The position numbers and the translations under genes are program-made. Of a DNA stretch of 64,000 bases, positions 17,551 to 27,501 are shown piece by piece. The DNA lies in assembly GCF_013266695.1 (NCBI RefSeq), contig NZ_JABRXF010000001.1, forward strand, positions 822,236 to 886,235, written 5' to 3'. Every line of letters begins with the position of its first letter. Within the stretch, counting starts at the first letter, position 1. Under the pieces are notes generated by a model, which had not been told where the DNA came from, did not search any database, and was given only the letters and a program-made list of their open reading frames with translations. The DNA comes from Hongsoonwoonella zoysiae. Lineage in GTDB: Bacteria > Pseudomonadota > Alphaproteobacteria > Rhizobiales > Stappiaceae.

Positions 17551-19437
17551 ATGTCGGACCTGAAATTCGATGTTGTCGTCGTTGGTGGGGGCCATGCCGG
17601 CTGTGAAGCGGCTGCGGCCTCTGCCCGACTTGGCGCGCGGACTGCCCTCGTTACGCATCGCTTCGATACAATTGGCACCATGTCCTGCAATCCGGCGGTC
17701 GGTGGGCTTGGCAAGGGTCATCTGGTTCGCGAAATTGACGCGCTTGATGGTCTGATGGGACGGGTTGCGGACAAGGCTGGTATCCAGTTTCGCCTCCTGA
17801 ACCGGCGTAAGGGGCCGGCTGTCAGAGGTCCGAGAGCCCAAGCGGACCGAAAGCTTTACCGGGAAGCGATGCAGGCGGCGATCCTCTCGACGGAAGGCCT
17901 GTCGGTTATCGAAGGTGAAGCGGCAGAGTTCGTCATAGAGAATAATCGAATCGGAGGCGTTATCCTCTCGGATGGGCGCCGTATTGACTGCGGCGCACTG
18001 GTCCTGACGACCGGTACCTTCTTGCGAGGAATGATTCATATTGGCGACCGGCAAATTCCCGCGGGTCGGGCGGACGAAGATCCTTCGTTGAAACTTTCGG
18101 AATCCCTTCTTTCGGTTGGCTTTCAGCTCGGCCGTTTGAAAACGGGTACACCAGCCCGGCTAGATGGACGGTCGATTGACTGGAGCAAGCTCCAGGAGCA
18201 GCCGGGCGACGATGAGCCCGAGGTTTTCTCCACGCTTACACGATCAATCACGGCCCGTCAGGTGCCTTGCCATATCACCCGAACGACTGAAAAAACCCAT
18301 TTCATCATCCGGGAGAATATCGATCGCTCGGCGATGTATTCCGGCAATATATCGGGGCAGGGCCCGCGCTATTGCCCCTCGATCGAGGACAAGGTCGTCC
18401 GCTTTGCGGATCGTGACAGTCACCAGATATTCCTGGAGCCGGAAGGGCTGGACGATCACACGGTATATCCAAATGGAATATCGACCTCATTGCCCGAGGA
18501 CGTTCAGATCGCCTTCCTCAAGACCATTCCCGGCCTCGAGCGGGTGAAGGTCTTAAAACCGGGATACGCAATTGAATACGATCATATTGATCCTCGCGAA
18601 CTTAAGGCTACGCTGGAAACCAAGCGTGTCGCCGGTCTTTATCTGGCTGGCCAGGTGAACGGAACCACCGGATACGAGGAGGCTGGCGGTCAGGGTATTG
18701 TCGCAGGGATTAATGCCGCGCTGAAGGTGGGACAGAGCGAGGAAATCGTTTTTTCCCGGTCCGATGGCTATATAGGCGTAATGGTGGACGATCTTGTCAC
18801 GCGTGGCATTTCCGAACCCTATCGGATGTTCACTTCGCGCGCTGAGTATCGCTTGTCCCTTCGCGCGGATAACGCAGACCAACGCCTGACCCCAATAGGA
18901 ATGAAGCTTGGGTGTATTTCCGAAGAGCGTCGATTCGCTTTCGAATCGAAAATGCATGCGGTGTCAGAGGCTATTGAAACGCTTAAGTCGCTATCGGTTA
19001 CGCCGACGGATGCGGCCCGCCAGGGCCTGGCTCTCAACCAGGATGGTATGCGGCGCACGGCATTCGAGCTCCTGTCTTATCCCGACGTTTGTCTGGATGA
19101 TTTGAAGTGCATCTGGCCGAAGGAGATTGATGCGCTGTCGCCTCAGGCTGCAAAGCAGGCGGAAATCGAAGCGCTATATGCGGTTTATATGAAGCGGCAA
19201 GCCGCCGATATAGCGGCTCTCCAGCGCGATGAGGCGCTCGAATTGCCGGATACGATCAATTATGATCGGATCAAGGGGTTGTCTAACGAAGTCCGGCAAA
19301 AGCTCGAGAGGGTCAGACCCAGGACCCTTGGTCAGGCAGCGCGGATCGACGGCGTGACGCCTGCGGCTTTGACGCTTCTTCTCGCTCATGTGCGCAAGAG
19401 GGAACCACGGGCGGAATCCGGGCGGAATGTCGCGTGA
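17551..19437 (+). CDS. mnmG: tRNA uridine-5-carboxymethylaminomethyl modification enzyme MnmG (GidA)
   Basis: FAD-dependent partner of MnmE in wobble-uridine modification. The dinucleotide motif [11 protein letters not shown] (about 10-20) opens the FAD domain, and the GidA signatures [20 protein letters not shown] and [13 protein letters not shown] follow. Length 628 is typical. The ATG at 17551 is preceded by AGGAGCCAGG and was chosen over a longer frame from 17374. Its stop overlaps the GTG of rsmG by four bases. Confidence 0.96.
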   Translation: MSDLKFDVVVVGGGHAGCEAAAASARLGARTALVTHRFDTIGTMSCNPAVGGLGKGHLVREIDALDGLMGRVADKAGIQFRLLNRRKGPAVRGPRAQADRKLYREAMQAAILSTEGLSVIEGEAAEFVIENNRIGGVILSDGRRIDCGALVLTTGTFLRGMIHIGDRQIPAGRADEDPSLKLSESLLSVGFQLGRLKTGTPARLDGRSIDWSKLQEQPGDDEPEVFSTLTRSITARQVPCHITRTTEKTHFIIRENIDRSAMYSGNISGQGPRYCPSIEDKVVRFADRDSHQIFLEPEGLDDHTVYPNGISTSLPEDVQIAFLKTIPGLERVKVLKPGYAIEYDHIDPRELKATLETKRVAGLYLAGQVNGTTGYEEAGGQGIVAGINAALKVGQSEEIVFSRSDGYIGVMVDDLVTRGISEPYRMFTSRAEYRLSLRADNADQRLTPIGMKLGCISEERRFAFESKMHAVSEAIETLKSLSVTPTDAARQGLALNQDGMRRTAFELLSYPDVCLDDLKCIWPKEIDALSPQAAKQAEIEALYAVYMKRQAADIAALQRDEALELPDTINYDRIKGLSNEVRQKLERVRPRTLGQAARIDGVTPAALTLLLAHVRKREPRAESGRNVA

Positions 19438-20171
19438 CCGGAGAGCGTTATATAAAGCGCCCTTTGGGTAATGCGGACACAAAGACGCCTGTTGTCAAGC
19501 GCGGTACGGCGCACGATTCTCCCGCTGTGTTGGAGGATATCGCAGCCGTTTCACGTGAAACAATTGAGCGCCTGAATATCTATGTCGACCTCCTGAAACG
19601 CTGGCAGCCGGCACAAAACCTTGTGGCTCCCTCGACACTTGACGACATCTGGACCCGCCATGTCGCGGATTCCTTTCAACCTCATCTCCTACTTCCGCAG
19701 GCGCGCCGCTGGGTGGATTTCGGAAGCGGGGCTGGATTTCCGGGCCTTGTAACAGCCATTCTCATGATGGAAGCGAAACCCGCAGAAGGCGTGAAGCCAA
19801 TCGTCCATCTGCTGGAAAGCAATCAGCGCAAGGCCGCTTTCCTGAGAACAGTCATGCGAGAGACAGGCTGTCCCGCGAAGGTTCATGCGAAACGCATTGA
19901 AGATGTGCTGGCAGGATGGAACGAATCCGTCGATGCTGTCTCAGCTCGGGCCCTGGCGTCGCTGACTGTGCTTTGCGGTTTCGCGCATCCCCTTGTGAAC
20001 AAGGGTGCAATCGCAATTTTCCACAAAGGAAAAAATTTCCGCGATGAGATTAACGAAGCTTCTCACGCTTGGGTGCTCGATCTGGTAGAAAAGAAGAGTC
20101 TCGTAGATCCGGACAGCCGGTTACTGGTGATTTCTCGGATATCGGCGCGTTCTGCGACAGGGAAAGGCTGA
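19434..20171 (+). CDS. rsmG: 16S rRNA (guanine-527-N7)-methyltransferase RsmG (GidB)
   Basis: Methylates G527 of 16S rRNA with S-adenosylmethionine. The SAM motif [11 protein letters not shown] lies at 94-104, and the preceding [19 protein letters not shown] is a family signature. The GTG start overlaps mnmG by four bases, giving 245 residues with ~30 extra at the N-terminus; an internal start cannot be excluded. Codons for VSRET (39-43) contain a parS-like site. parA begins six bases after the stop, making the standard rsmG-parA-parB order. Confidence 0.94.
   Translation: MTGERYIKRPLGNADTKTPVVKRGTAHDSPAVLEDIAAVSRETIERLNIYVDLLKRWQPAQNLVAPSTLDDIWTRHVADSFQPHLLLPQARRWVDFGSGAGFPGLVTAILMMEAKPAEGVKPIVHLLESNQRKAAFLRTVMRETGCPAKVHAKRIEDVLAGWNESVDAVSARALASLTVLCGFAHPLVNKGAIAIFHKGKNFRDEINEASHAWVLDLVEKKSLVDPDSRLLVISRISARSATGKG
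19547..19562. promoter_or_regulatory. parS: parS-like site 4 (15 of 16 bases), inside rsmG
   Basis: CGTTTCACGTGAAACA holds the full 14-base palindrome within the rsmG reading frame, where it encodes VSRET. About 630 bases upstream of parA. Confidence 0.85.
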
Positions 20172-20177
20172 TCTCGC

Positions 20178-21002
20178 ATGAGCATGCTTCCTCGTTCCCC
20201 GCGCGTTCTGGCGCTGGCCAATCAGAAAGGCGGGGTCGGCAAAACGACCACTGCGATCAATCTCGGTACGGCGCTGGCTGCAATAGGCGAGCGTGTCCTG
20301 GTGGTCGATCTTGATCCGCAGGGCAATGCGTCAACCGGCCTCGGTATCGAGCGGAACCGCAGGAATCTTTCCACCTACGACGTATTGTCGGGTGATTGCA
20401 CTCTGGGAGAAGCTATCCAGGATACTGCGGTGCCCCGGCTTTGGGTCGCCCCGTCGACGATGGACCTTCTGGGGGTCGAGCTTGAGATCGCTTCCAAACA
20501 GGACCGGGCCTTCCGCCTCAGAAGCGCGATTTCCGGCCTCGCTCGGGATATCGGGCGCGGTCTTCCGGATTTTACTTATGTGCTCGTTGACTGTCCGCCA
20601 TCGCTCAACCTGTTGACGATAAACGCCTTGTCGGCATCCCACTCCATCCTTGTGCCGCTGCAGTGCGAGTTTTTCGCGCTGGAAGGTCTGAGCCAGCTTC
20701 TGAGCACTGTCGAGCAGGTCAAGGCGTCCCTGAATCCCGAACTCAATATCCACGGCATCGTGCTGACGATGTACGACAGCCGAAACAACCTGTCTGCGCA
20801 GGTTGTCGAAGATGTTCGCGAAACAATGGGAGACACGGTCTATGAGACGGTTATCCCGCGAAACGTCAGGGTTTCGGAAGCGCCATCCTACGGCAAGCCG
20901 GCGCTTCTCTACGATCTGAAATGCGCCGGAAGCCAGGCTTATCTCCGGCTGGCGTCGGAGATAATTCAGCGTGAGCGGAATTTGCGGACCGTCGCTGCCT
21001 GA
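20178..21002 (+). CDS. parA: Chromosome partitioning ATPase ParA
   Basis: Walker-type ATPase whose nucleoid gradient moves ParB-parS complexes to the poles. The deviant Walker A KGGVGKTT lies at 17-24, with DLDPQGNAST and VLVDCPPSLNLLT downstream. The 274-residue form lacks the N-terminal DNA-binding domain of plasmid type Ia ParA, which fits a chromosomal Soj/ParA. It follows rsmG by six bases and is separated from parB by 155 bases. Confidence 0.95.
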   Translation: MSMLPRSPRVLALANQKGGVGKTTTAINLGTALAAIGERVLVVDLDPQGNASTGLGIERNRRNLSTYDVLSGDCTLGEAIQDTAVPRLWVAPSTMDLLGVELEIASKQDRAFRLRSAISGLARDIGRGLPDFTYVLVDCPPSLNLLTINALSASHSILVPLQCEFFALEGLSQLLSTVEQVKASLNPELNIHGIVLTMYDSRNNLSAQVVEDVRETMGDTVYETVIPRNVRVSEAPSYGKPALLYDLKCAGSQAYLRLASEIIQRERNLRTVAA

Positions 21003-21006
21003 TGGG

Positions 21007-21022
21007 CGGATGCCGGCATCCG
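21007..21022 (+). repeat. 16-base palindrome between parA and parB
   Basis: CGGATGCCGGCATCCG is its own reverse complement and begins four bases after the parA stop. In RNA it can form a six-pair hairpin with a CCGG loop. No T run follows, so it is not a classic terminator; it could stabilise mRNA ends or bind a protein. Confidence 0.45.
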
Positions 21023-21157
21023 ATTCGGAAGCAAAACCAATTCAGGCCGCAATTGCGGGCTCTTCGGCAACCGGTCGCCAGGGCAATGTGATTTGGTTGC
21101 GGACTACTCATAGCAGGTCCGTCTTGAATACGGCGGATAATCCGGTGGGCGTAAATT

Positions 21158-22057
21158 ATGAAAGAGAATGACACAGCCGGCGGGCGCAAGCGTCTGGGTC
21201 GTGGATTGGCGGCTCTGATCGGCGAGGCCAGCAACGAACCGCCGGTGGAACCCAATCGTCCGCGCGATACGAGGAAAGTGCCGATCGAGCATCTGACGGC
21301 GAACCCTCGTAATCCGCGCAAGAATTTTTCCGAGCGAGATCTTTCCGAGCTGACCGAATCCGTACGCGAGAAGGGTGTGGTGCAGCCGCTACTCGTTCGT
21401 CCTGTCCCGGGGCGGGAGGATGCATTCGAAATCATCGCGGGTGAGCGGCGCTGGCGGGCGGCGCAGAAGGCCGGCCTGCACGAGCTTCCCGTTGTCGTTC
21501 GTGATGTGACGGATCAGGAAGCGCTTGAACTTGCTATCATCGAAAACGTTCAGCGGGCGGATCTTAATCCGATCGAGGAAGCGCTCGGTTACGACCAGTT
21601 GGTTGATGAATTCTCCTACAGCCAGAGCGAACTGGCCAAGGTGATTGGCAAGAGCCGCAGTCATGTAGCCAATACGCTTCGTCTCCTGAAACTGCCAAAT
21701 TCGGTGAAGGACTACCTGGCGGAGGGCCTGCTTACAGCAGGTCACGCGCGCGCGTTGATCACGGCTGAGGATCCGGCCGCCCTTGCCGAACTCATCGTCG
21801 AGCGCGGGTTGAACGTTCGCGAAGCGGAGAAGCTGGCGCAGGATCCGGACGCTCTCACCAGGGTGAAGGATGTGCGTGCGCCGAAACCCGAAAAGGATGC
21901 CGACACCAGGGCCCTGGAAAAGCGATTGACTGATGGTCTCGGTTTGAAGGTTGCGATTGCCCACAAGACGGACAAGGGAACTGGCGAGTTGAAGATCAAA
22001 TACAAATCCGTCGAACAACTTGACGAACTTTGTCGTCTACTCGGTATCCAGAATTAA
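21158..22057 (+). CDS. parB: Chromosome partitioning protein ParB
   Basis: CTP-dependent DNA clamp that loads at parS and spreads. The N-terminal basic segment GGRKRLGRGLAALIG contacts ParA. The CTP-binding GERRWRA (95-101) and IIENVQRADLNPIEEA follow. The helix-turn-helix QSELAKVIGKSRSHVANTLR (about 156-175) recognises parS, and a C-terminal dimer domain closes the protein. Length 299 is typical. The 155-base gap to parA may hold its own promoter. Convergent with holA after 24 bases. Confidence 0.95.
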   Translation: MKENDTAGGRKRLGRGLAALIGEASNEPPVEPNRPRDTRKVPIEHLTANPRNPRKNFSERDLSELTESVREKGVVQPLLVRPVPGREDAFEIIAGERRWRAAQKAGLHELPVVVRDVTDQEALELAIIENVQRADLNPIEEALGYDQLVDEFSYSQSELAKVIGKSRSHVANTLRLLKLPNSVKDYLAEGLLTAGHARALITAEDPAALAELIVERGLNVREAEKLAQDPDALTRVKDVRAPKPEKDADTRALEKRLTDGLGLKVAIAHKTDKGTGELKIKYKSVEQLDELCRLLGIQN

Positions 22058-22081
22058 TTATATAACCAAATCAATAGTTTA

Positions 22082-23122
22082 TCATCTTTTGCCGCGCCGC
22101 GCGCGCGATACGCGGCCAAGGGTCAGGAACACGTCCGAAAGAAGGGCTGGGCCGAGATTCTGGTTCAGCCTTGCATCCCGTACGGTCCGGCCAAGGCGCT
22201 CTATGGCTTTTTCCAGGTCTTCGCGGCTCCAGAGGCCGATTTCCCGCGCCACGGTATCGCGCCTGCGGAAAAAGATCGGCGGGCTGCATTGGCCAACGAT
22301 CTGGGCGGCGGGTGCGCCTTTGTCGTAAAGGCCGCGCAGGCGATGCAGCAGTTGGAAATGGCGGAGCGCCGTATTGGCGATGATATCCGGCTTCTGTCCG
22401 GTTTCCTCCAGCCGCTCGATGCCGTGGTCGATCGTTTCCAGGTCTCCTGTCGCTACAGCATCCACCAGTTCGTCGACGACGAAGGCTGAGGCATCGCCGA
22501 TTACCGCGTCCACATCGGCCGTTTCGATCCTCTCCTTGCCGTGCGCATATAGGCAGAGTTTGCGAATCTCGCCCCGGCTGGCCAGGCGGTCCGCGCCAAG
22601 ATGTTCCTGAAGGGCCTGTTTCGCCTCGCGCGATATCGCCAGGCCGAAATGGCGAACCTCTTCCTCTATCAATCGCTCGACATCTCGTGCGCTGTCCGCA
22701 TAGCAGGGCAGTGCCACGGCCTTCTTGTCGCTTTCGAAGCGCCTACGCAGTCCGGTGCCTTTTTTGAGATCGCCGGCCTCGATGATGACGAGCGCCATTT
22801 CACCGGGTTGCTTCAGGAGCGTGTCTACGGCCGGCGTGAGATTTTTCGATCCGCCGTCCTTTACCCAGATTACCCTTCGCCCTCCGAAAAGCGGGATGGT
22901 CAGTGCCTCGTCGATCAGCCGCGTCGGGTCAGCGGCGACATCGGCCGCGTCCAGTTTTACGAGGGAAAACGGGTCTTCATTATCGGCGGTTGCTTGCGTG
23001 ACGAGCTTTTGCGCGCGTTCCGAAACAAGTCCGGTATCCGGCCCGTATATAAGGATGAGGTTGGCACTTTCCGGAGGGTGGGCTAGAAAGCGCTCGATCT
23101 CCTGGGCTTTCAGCGCAACCAT
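22082..23122 (-). CDS. holA: DNA polymerase III delta subunit
   Basis: Opens the beta clamp within the clamp loader. A 346-residue protein with the AAA-like fold: LILIYGPDTGLVSERA near the N-terminus, the AREIGLWSREDLEKAI region near the C-terminus, and LREE-type helices between. Family recognition rests on this pattern and on the context: holA after lptE and leuS is the usual order in this group. It is last in the minus-strand leuS-lptE-holA unit, 32 bases after lptE. Confidence 0.88.
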   Translation of the reverse strand: MVALKAQEIERFLAHPPESANLILIYGPDTGLVSERAQKLVTQATADNEDPFSLVKLDAADVAADPTRLIDEALTIPLFGGRRVIWVKDGGSKNLTPAVDTLLKQPGEMALVIIEAGDLKKGTGLRRRFESDKKAVALPCYADSARDVERLIEEEVRHFGLAISREAKQALQEHLGADRLASRGEIRKLCLYAHGKERIETADVDAVIGDASAFVVDELVDAVATGDLETIDHGIERLEETGQKPDIIANTALRHFQLLHRLRGLYDKGAPAAQIVGQCSPPIFFRRRDTVAREIGLWSREDLEKAIERLGRTVRDARLNQNLGPALLSDVFLTLGRVSRARRGKR

Positions 23123-23154
23123 TGCCCGCTTATCCCTCTGTTTTCACGTATGTT

Positions 23155-23733
23155 TCAGCCTTGTCCCTGCGCGGTGAAATAGCCGGCGAGGCGGGTCTGT
23201 ATATCGCCTGCGATAACTTTGGCGGCCCGGTTGTCCGCATCCCGTTCGGCGCGAAGGTTCGCGAAGCGCTGGCTGGAAAAGTCGTAACTGGCGGTGGCGA
23301 AAGCGCGTCCGGTCATCAGTGTCTTGTCGGTTTCGAACTCCGACAGCACGAAGGACGCGTTGAGCGTCACCGAATAGGAGGCGGGAACGTCCGCCAGCCG
23401 CTCCACGCCGACTTCGTTTCGCTGCCGGTCCAGAATCACCCTGAGTCGATATCGGGGTGGCTCGCCGCGTCCGCCCCGTCGGAAGCCGAACAGCATCTCG
23501 TTCCGCAGCACCTGCCCGATGCGCTTCAGATCGTCGGCGCTGGTGCTGTCGACCTGCTCGATCTCGATTGCGGCAAGTTCCCCCGCAACCGGCGAATCCG
23601 GGCCGAGGGACCACGTTCCATAGAGCGGTTTCACCTGGCAGCCTGCCAGCACAAGGCCGGCTGCACCGAGAATGAGGCTTACGGACCGCCTGCGCGACGG
23701 GTCGAAGAGGCGGTCTCGCTTAGATGACGACAT
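23155..23733 (-). CDS. lptE: LPS-assembly lipoprotein LptE
   Basis: Outer-membrane lipoprotein that plugs the LptD barrel and helps insert lipopolysaccharide. A signal peptide ends in the lipobox LVLAGC, with lipidated cysteine C32. Downstream [17 protein letters not shown] and [17 protein letters not shown] resemble alphaproteobacterial LptE. The ATG at 23733 overlaps the end of leuS by 14 bases and gives 192 residues; a longer frame lies wholly inside leuS. Sequence conservation in this family is low, so position between leuS and holA carries much weight. Confidence 0.86.
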   Translation of the reverse strand: MSSSKRDRLFDPSRRRSVSLILGAAGLVLAGCQVKPLYGTWSLGPDSPVAGELAAIEIEQVDSTSADDLKRIGQVLRNEMLFGFRRGGRGEPPRYRLRVILDRQRNEVGVERLADVPASYSVTLNASFVLSEFETDKTLMTGRAFATASYDFSSQRFANLRAERDADNRAAKVIAGDIQTRLAGYFTAQGQG

Positions 23734-26332
23734 TGACGATCCTCGCTGGGACGACGATGACCTTGCGCGGCGGCTTGCCGTCAAGAAGACGGGAGACCGC
23801 ATCGAGCGACAGAGTAGCCGCTTCGATCTCCTCTTTGGAAGCCTCTCTTGAGACGGTTACATCGGCCCGCTTTTTGCCGTTCACCTGCACCGGCAGGGTG
23901 ATTGTGTCTTCGACGAGCAGGCTTTCATCGACTTCGGGCCAGCCGGAGGTCGAAAGCAGGCCTTCGCCGCCAAGCGCTTCCCAGCAGCTTTCGGCAAGAT
24001 GGGGCGTCATCGGGGCCATCATGCGCACGAGGTATTCCGCGCCCTCGCGAATGGCATAGGCCATGTCCACCGGCACGTCCTGCCGCTGCTGGGCCTTGGT
24101 GAGTGTGTTGACGAGTTCGTAAAGCCGGGCGACCGCGCGGTTGAATGCAAGCTTTTCGATGTCGTCGGAAACCGCCTTCAGCGTCTTGTGGGTCGCACGG
24201 CGGATCTCCATCGCGGTGTCGCCGAAGTCAGCCAGCTTGGTAATTGCCACCGGCATTTTTTCCGCAATTTCTCCTGTCATCCGCCAGACGCGTTGCACGA
24301 AGCGCCATGCGCCCTGCACGCCGTCTTCCGTCCATTCCACGTCGCGCTCCGGCGGGCTGTCGGAAAGCATGAACCAGCGTGCGGTATCTGCGCCATAGGT
24401 CTCGATGATATCCGTCGGATCGACTGTGTTCTTTTTCGACTTGGACATCTTCTCGATCGGGCCGATGGTGACCGCGCTGCCGTCTATTTCGAGCACCGCA
24501 TGGCGCTTGCCGTCACGCTCCTCCAACCGGACTTCGGCGGGCGAAATCCAGGCGCCGTCTGCGCCCTTGTAGGTTTCATGCGTCACCATGCCTTGTGTGA
24601 ACAGGCCCTTGAATGGCTCGGTCACGCCAAGGTGTCCCGTTTTCTTCATCGCCCTTGCGAAGAAGCGGGAATAGAGCAGGTGCAGGATCGCGTGTTCGAT
24701 GCCGCCGATATACTGGTCGACCGGCAGCCACGCGTCGGCGGCTTCCTTGTCCGTCGGCTCAGAATTCCGCGGATCGGTGAAGCGCGCGAAATACCAGGAC
24801 GAATCCACGAAAGTGTCCATCGTATCGGTTTCGCGCGTCGCGTCCTTGCCGCATTTGGGGCAGGCGACATGCTTCCACGTCGGGTGCCGGTCAAGCGGAT
24901 TTCCCGGCTTGTCGAAGTTGATGTCGTCGGGAAGCTTAACCGGCAAACTATCCTTGGGCACCGGCAGGGTGCCACAGGTCTCGCAGTGGATGACCGGGAT
25001 AGGGCAGCCCCAGTAGCGCTGGCGCGAAATGCCCCAGTCGCGCAGGCGGAAGTTGATCTCGCGCACCCCTTGCGGGTTGTTGCCCACGGTTTGCGATTCA
25101 AGCCGCTTGGCGATCGCCTCCTTCGCGTCCGGCACGCTCATGCCGTCCATGAAGTCGGAATTGAAAATCGTGCCGTCGCCGGTATAGGCCTCGTCACCGA
25201 TCTCGAACGTTGCGGGGTCGGCATCCTTCGGCAGCACCACTGGCTTGACGGGCAGGCCGTATTTGCGGGCGAAATCGAGGTCGCGCTGGTCGTGCGCCGG
25301 GCAGGCGAAGATCGCGCCCGTGCCGTAGCCCATCAGGATGAAATTCGCGACGTAGACCGGCAGCTCGACCGTCTCGTCGAGCGGATGTTTCACCTTCAGG
25401 CCCGTGTCGAAGCCGCGCTTTTCCGCCTTCTCGATTGCCTCTTCGGAAGTGCCGAGGTGGTGGCATTCCTCGATGAAGGCGGCTAGCTCCGGGTCCTTTT
25501 CGGCAAGCGCCTGCGAAATCGGGTGATCCGGAGAAAGCCCCATGAATGACGCACCGTAAAGCGTGTCGGGCCTTGTGGTGAAGATCTCCAGCGTCGTTTC
25601 GCCGGACGGGGCGGGCGTCACGAACTCGAAGGTTACGCGCAGGCCTTCCGAACGGCCGATCCAGTTGCGCTGCATGAGGCGCACCTTGTCCGGCCAGCGG
25701 TCGAGCGTGTCGATGGCCTCAAGCAGCTCCTCGGCGTAGTCGGTGATGCGCAGGAACCATTGCGTGAGTTCGCGCTGCTCGACGACGGCGCCGGAGCGCC
25801 AGCCGCGCCCGTCGATCACCTGCTCGTTGGCAAGCACGGTCATGTCGACCGGGTCCCAGTTCACCTTGGACTTGCGCCGGTCGACAAGGCCCGCTTCCAG
25901 AAAGTCCAGGAACAGGCGCTGCTGCTGGGCGTAATATTCCGGGTCGCAGGTGGCGAATTCGCGGCTCCAGTCCAGCGAAAGCCCCATGATCTTGAGCTGG
26001 CCGCGCATGGTGGCGATGTTTTCGTAGGTCCAGTCCTTGGGGTGGACCTTGTTTTGCATCGCCGCGTTTTCGGCCGGCATGCCGAAGGCGTCCCAGCCCA
26101 TCGGATGCAGGACGTTGAAGCCGCGCGCGCGCTTGTAGCGCGCCACCACGTCGCCCATCGTGTAGTTGCGCACGTGCCCCATGTGGATGCGCCCTGACGG
26201 ATAGGGGAACATCTCGAGCACGTAGTATTTCGGCTGCGGATCGTCGTTCCGCGTGACAAAGACCTGATTTTCGTCCCAGACTTTCTGCCAGCGCGCCTCG
26301 GCCTCGCGGGCATTGTAACGTTCCGTCGCCAT
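23720..26332 (-). CDS. leuS: Leucyl-tRNA synthetase
   Basis: Charges tRNA-Leu. The class I signatures are present: HIGH as HMGH (50-53, in [15 protein letters not shown]) and KMSKS (628-632). The CP1 editing domain contains the [12 protein letters not shown] loop (about 252-263), and a zinc-like CxxC pair lies at CETCGTLP and ACPKCGKD. Length 870 is standard. The ATG at 26332 was chosen because the longer frame to 26443 has unrelated residues. Divergent from yggS across about 210 bases. Confidence 0.96.
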   Translation of the reverse strand: MATERYNAREAEARWQKVWDENQVFVTRNDDPQPKYYVLEMFPYPSGRIHMGHVRNYTMGDVVARYKRARGFNVLHPMGWDAFGMPAENAAMQNKVHPKDWTYENIATMRGQLKIMGLSLDWSREFATCDPEYYAQQQRLFLDFLEAGLVDRRKSKVNWDPVDMTVLANEQVIDGRGWRSGAVVEQRELTQWFLRITDYAEELLEAIDTLDRWPDKVRLMQRNWIGRSEGLRVTFEFVTPAPSGETTLEIFTTRPDTLYGASFMGLSPDHPISQALAEKDPELAAFIEECHHLGTSEEAIEKAEKRGFDTGLKVKHPLDETVELPVYVANFILMGYGTGAIFACPAHDQRDLDFARKYGLPVKPVVLPKDADPATFEIGDEAYTGDGTIFNSDFMDGMSVPDAKEAIAKRLESQTVGNNPQGVREINFRLRDWGISRQRYWGCPIPVIHCETCGTLPVPKDSLPVKLPDDINFDKPGNPLDRHPTWKHVACPKCGKDATRETDTMDTFVDSSWYFARFTDPRNSEPTDKEAADAWLPVDQYIGGIEHAILHLLYSRFFARAMKKTGHLGVTEPFKGLFTQGMVTHETYKGADGAWISPAEVRLEERDGKRHAVLEIDGSAVTIGPIEKMSKSKKNTVDPTDIIETYGADTARWFMLSDSPPERDVEWTEDGVQGAWRFVQRVWRMTGEIAEKMPVAITKLADFGDTAMEIRRATHKTLKAVSDDIEKLAFNRAVARLYELVNTLTKAQQRQDVPVDMAYAIREGAEYLVRMMAPMTPHLAESCWEALGGEGLLSTSGWPEVDESLLVEDTITLPVQVNGKKRADVTVSREASKEEIEAATLSLDAVSRLLDGKPPRKVIVVPARIVNVVI

Positions 26333-26543
26333 CGATTTCGCCGTTCCAGATTTTCTTGTTCGTTCGAACAGGATAGCTTTGCGCGGACTGTCACCAGAAA
26401 TAGCCGCGCCGGTCAACCGCGAACACGCGGATTTCAGCCGCATGTGGCGATTGGCTTCCGGCGGACGCCCGAATTTGGCTGAACCGGTTGCTGTCGTCCG
26501 CGCAAGCGTCTACCAATCCGGGAAAGACAGGACCGGGAAATCC

Positions 26544-27221
26544 ATGAGCGAAACCGCAGCCGACCGCCTTTCCGAAATCTGGGCCAGGATTGCCGCCGCC
26601 GAGAAAGAAGCGCACAGGACGCCCGGCTCGGTGGAACTCGTCGCGGTCTCCAAGACCTTCGGTACGGAAGATATCCGCCCGGTGATCGAGGCGGGCCAGA
26701 ACGTCTTCGGCGAAAATCGGGTCCAGGAAGCTCAAAAGAAATGGCCGGCCCTGAAGGCCGATTATCCGGATGTGGAACTGCATCTGATCGGCCCCTTGCA
26801 GTCCAACAAGGCGAAGGACGCGGTGGAACTTTTCGATGCGATCCATTCGATCGACCGGGAGAAGATCGCCCGCGCGGTCAAGGATGAGATGGACAAGCAG
26901 GGAAAGCGCTTGCGCCTCTTCGTTCAGGTCAACACGGGCGAGGAGCCGCAGAAAGCCGGCGTCGCACCCGGCGAGGTCGATGATTTCGTGAAGTTCTGCC
27001 GCAACGATCTCGGCCTCGCGATAGAGGGCCTCATGGCTATTCCGCCGTTTGACGAGGCGCCGGGCCCGCATTTCGCGCTCCTGCAGAAGATCGCCGACCG
27101 CAATGGCCTTCTTGGCCTTTCGATGGGCATGTCGGGAGATTTCGAAACCGCGATTTCCTTCGGTGCGACGCATGTCCGCGTTGGCTCGGCGATTTTCGGC
27201 GCGCGGGATTACTCCGCCTGA
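26544..27221 (+). CDS. PLP homeostasis protein YggS/PROSC
   Basis: Pyridoxal-phosphate-binding protein that buffers free PLP; no catalytic reaction is established. The single-domain alanine-racemase-like barrel carries the Schiff-base lysine in LVAVSKTF (K37). NVFGENRVQEAQKKW, HLIGPLQSNKAKDAV and LSMGMSGDFETAI are the family's conserved blocks. Length 225 is normal. The ATG at 26544 begins the recognisable domain; the 55 codons before it lie in the leuS-yggS spacer. Often called a pyridoxal-5'-phosphate-dependent racemase-fold protein. Confidence 0.92.
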   Translation: MSETAADRLSEIWARIAAAEKEAHRTPGSVELVAVSKTFGTEDIRPVIEAGQNVFGENRVQEAQKKWPALKADYPDVELHLIGPLQSNKAKDAVELFDAIHSIDREKIARAVKDEMDKQGKRLRLFVQVNTGEEPQKAGVAPGEVDDFVKFCRNDLGLAIEGLMAIPPFDEAPGPHFALLQKIADRNGLLGLSMGMSGDFETAISFGATHVRVGSAIFGARDYSA

Positions 27222-27501
27222 TGCGATAAGCTGGCCTTTGGCCCGGATTTCCTTGACTCGCGGCCCGTTCCCGCTTATCACGCGCGCACTCCTTGACAGG
27301 ATGTGACATTGCGATCCGGCCGACCGGGCCCCGAAAAGGTATAAAGAGAGCCCGGAGGTTACCACCCGACAGCGCGTTGCGCCCTCGGGTGTAGTTCTGC
27401 TTTGCGCGGTCGCTGGCGTTTCTCGTCGTCACGCCTATCTGGAGGGGGTGAAGGCGCGTTGAGTGCCGGAATCTCGATGCCGAAATCCTGAAAGGGCCAT
27501 C

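Noticed and set aside
27222-27501. Possible 4.5S RNA gene in the yggS-ffh spacer
   Set aside because: The conserved GGAAGC/GNAR-type core of SRP RNA is not visible on either strand.
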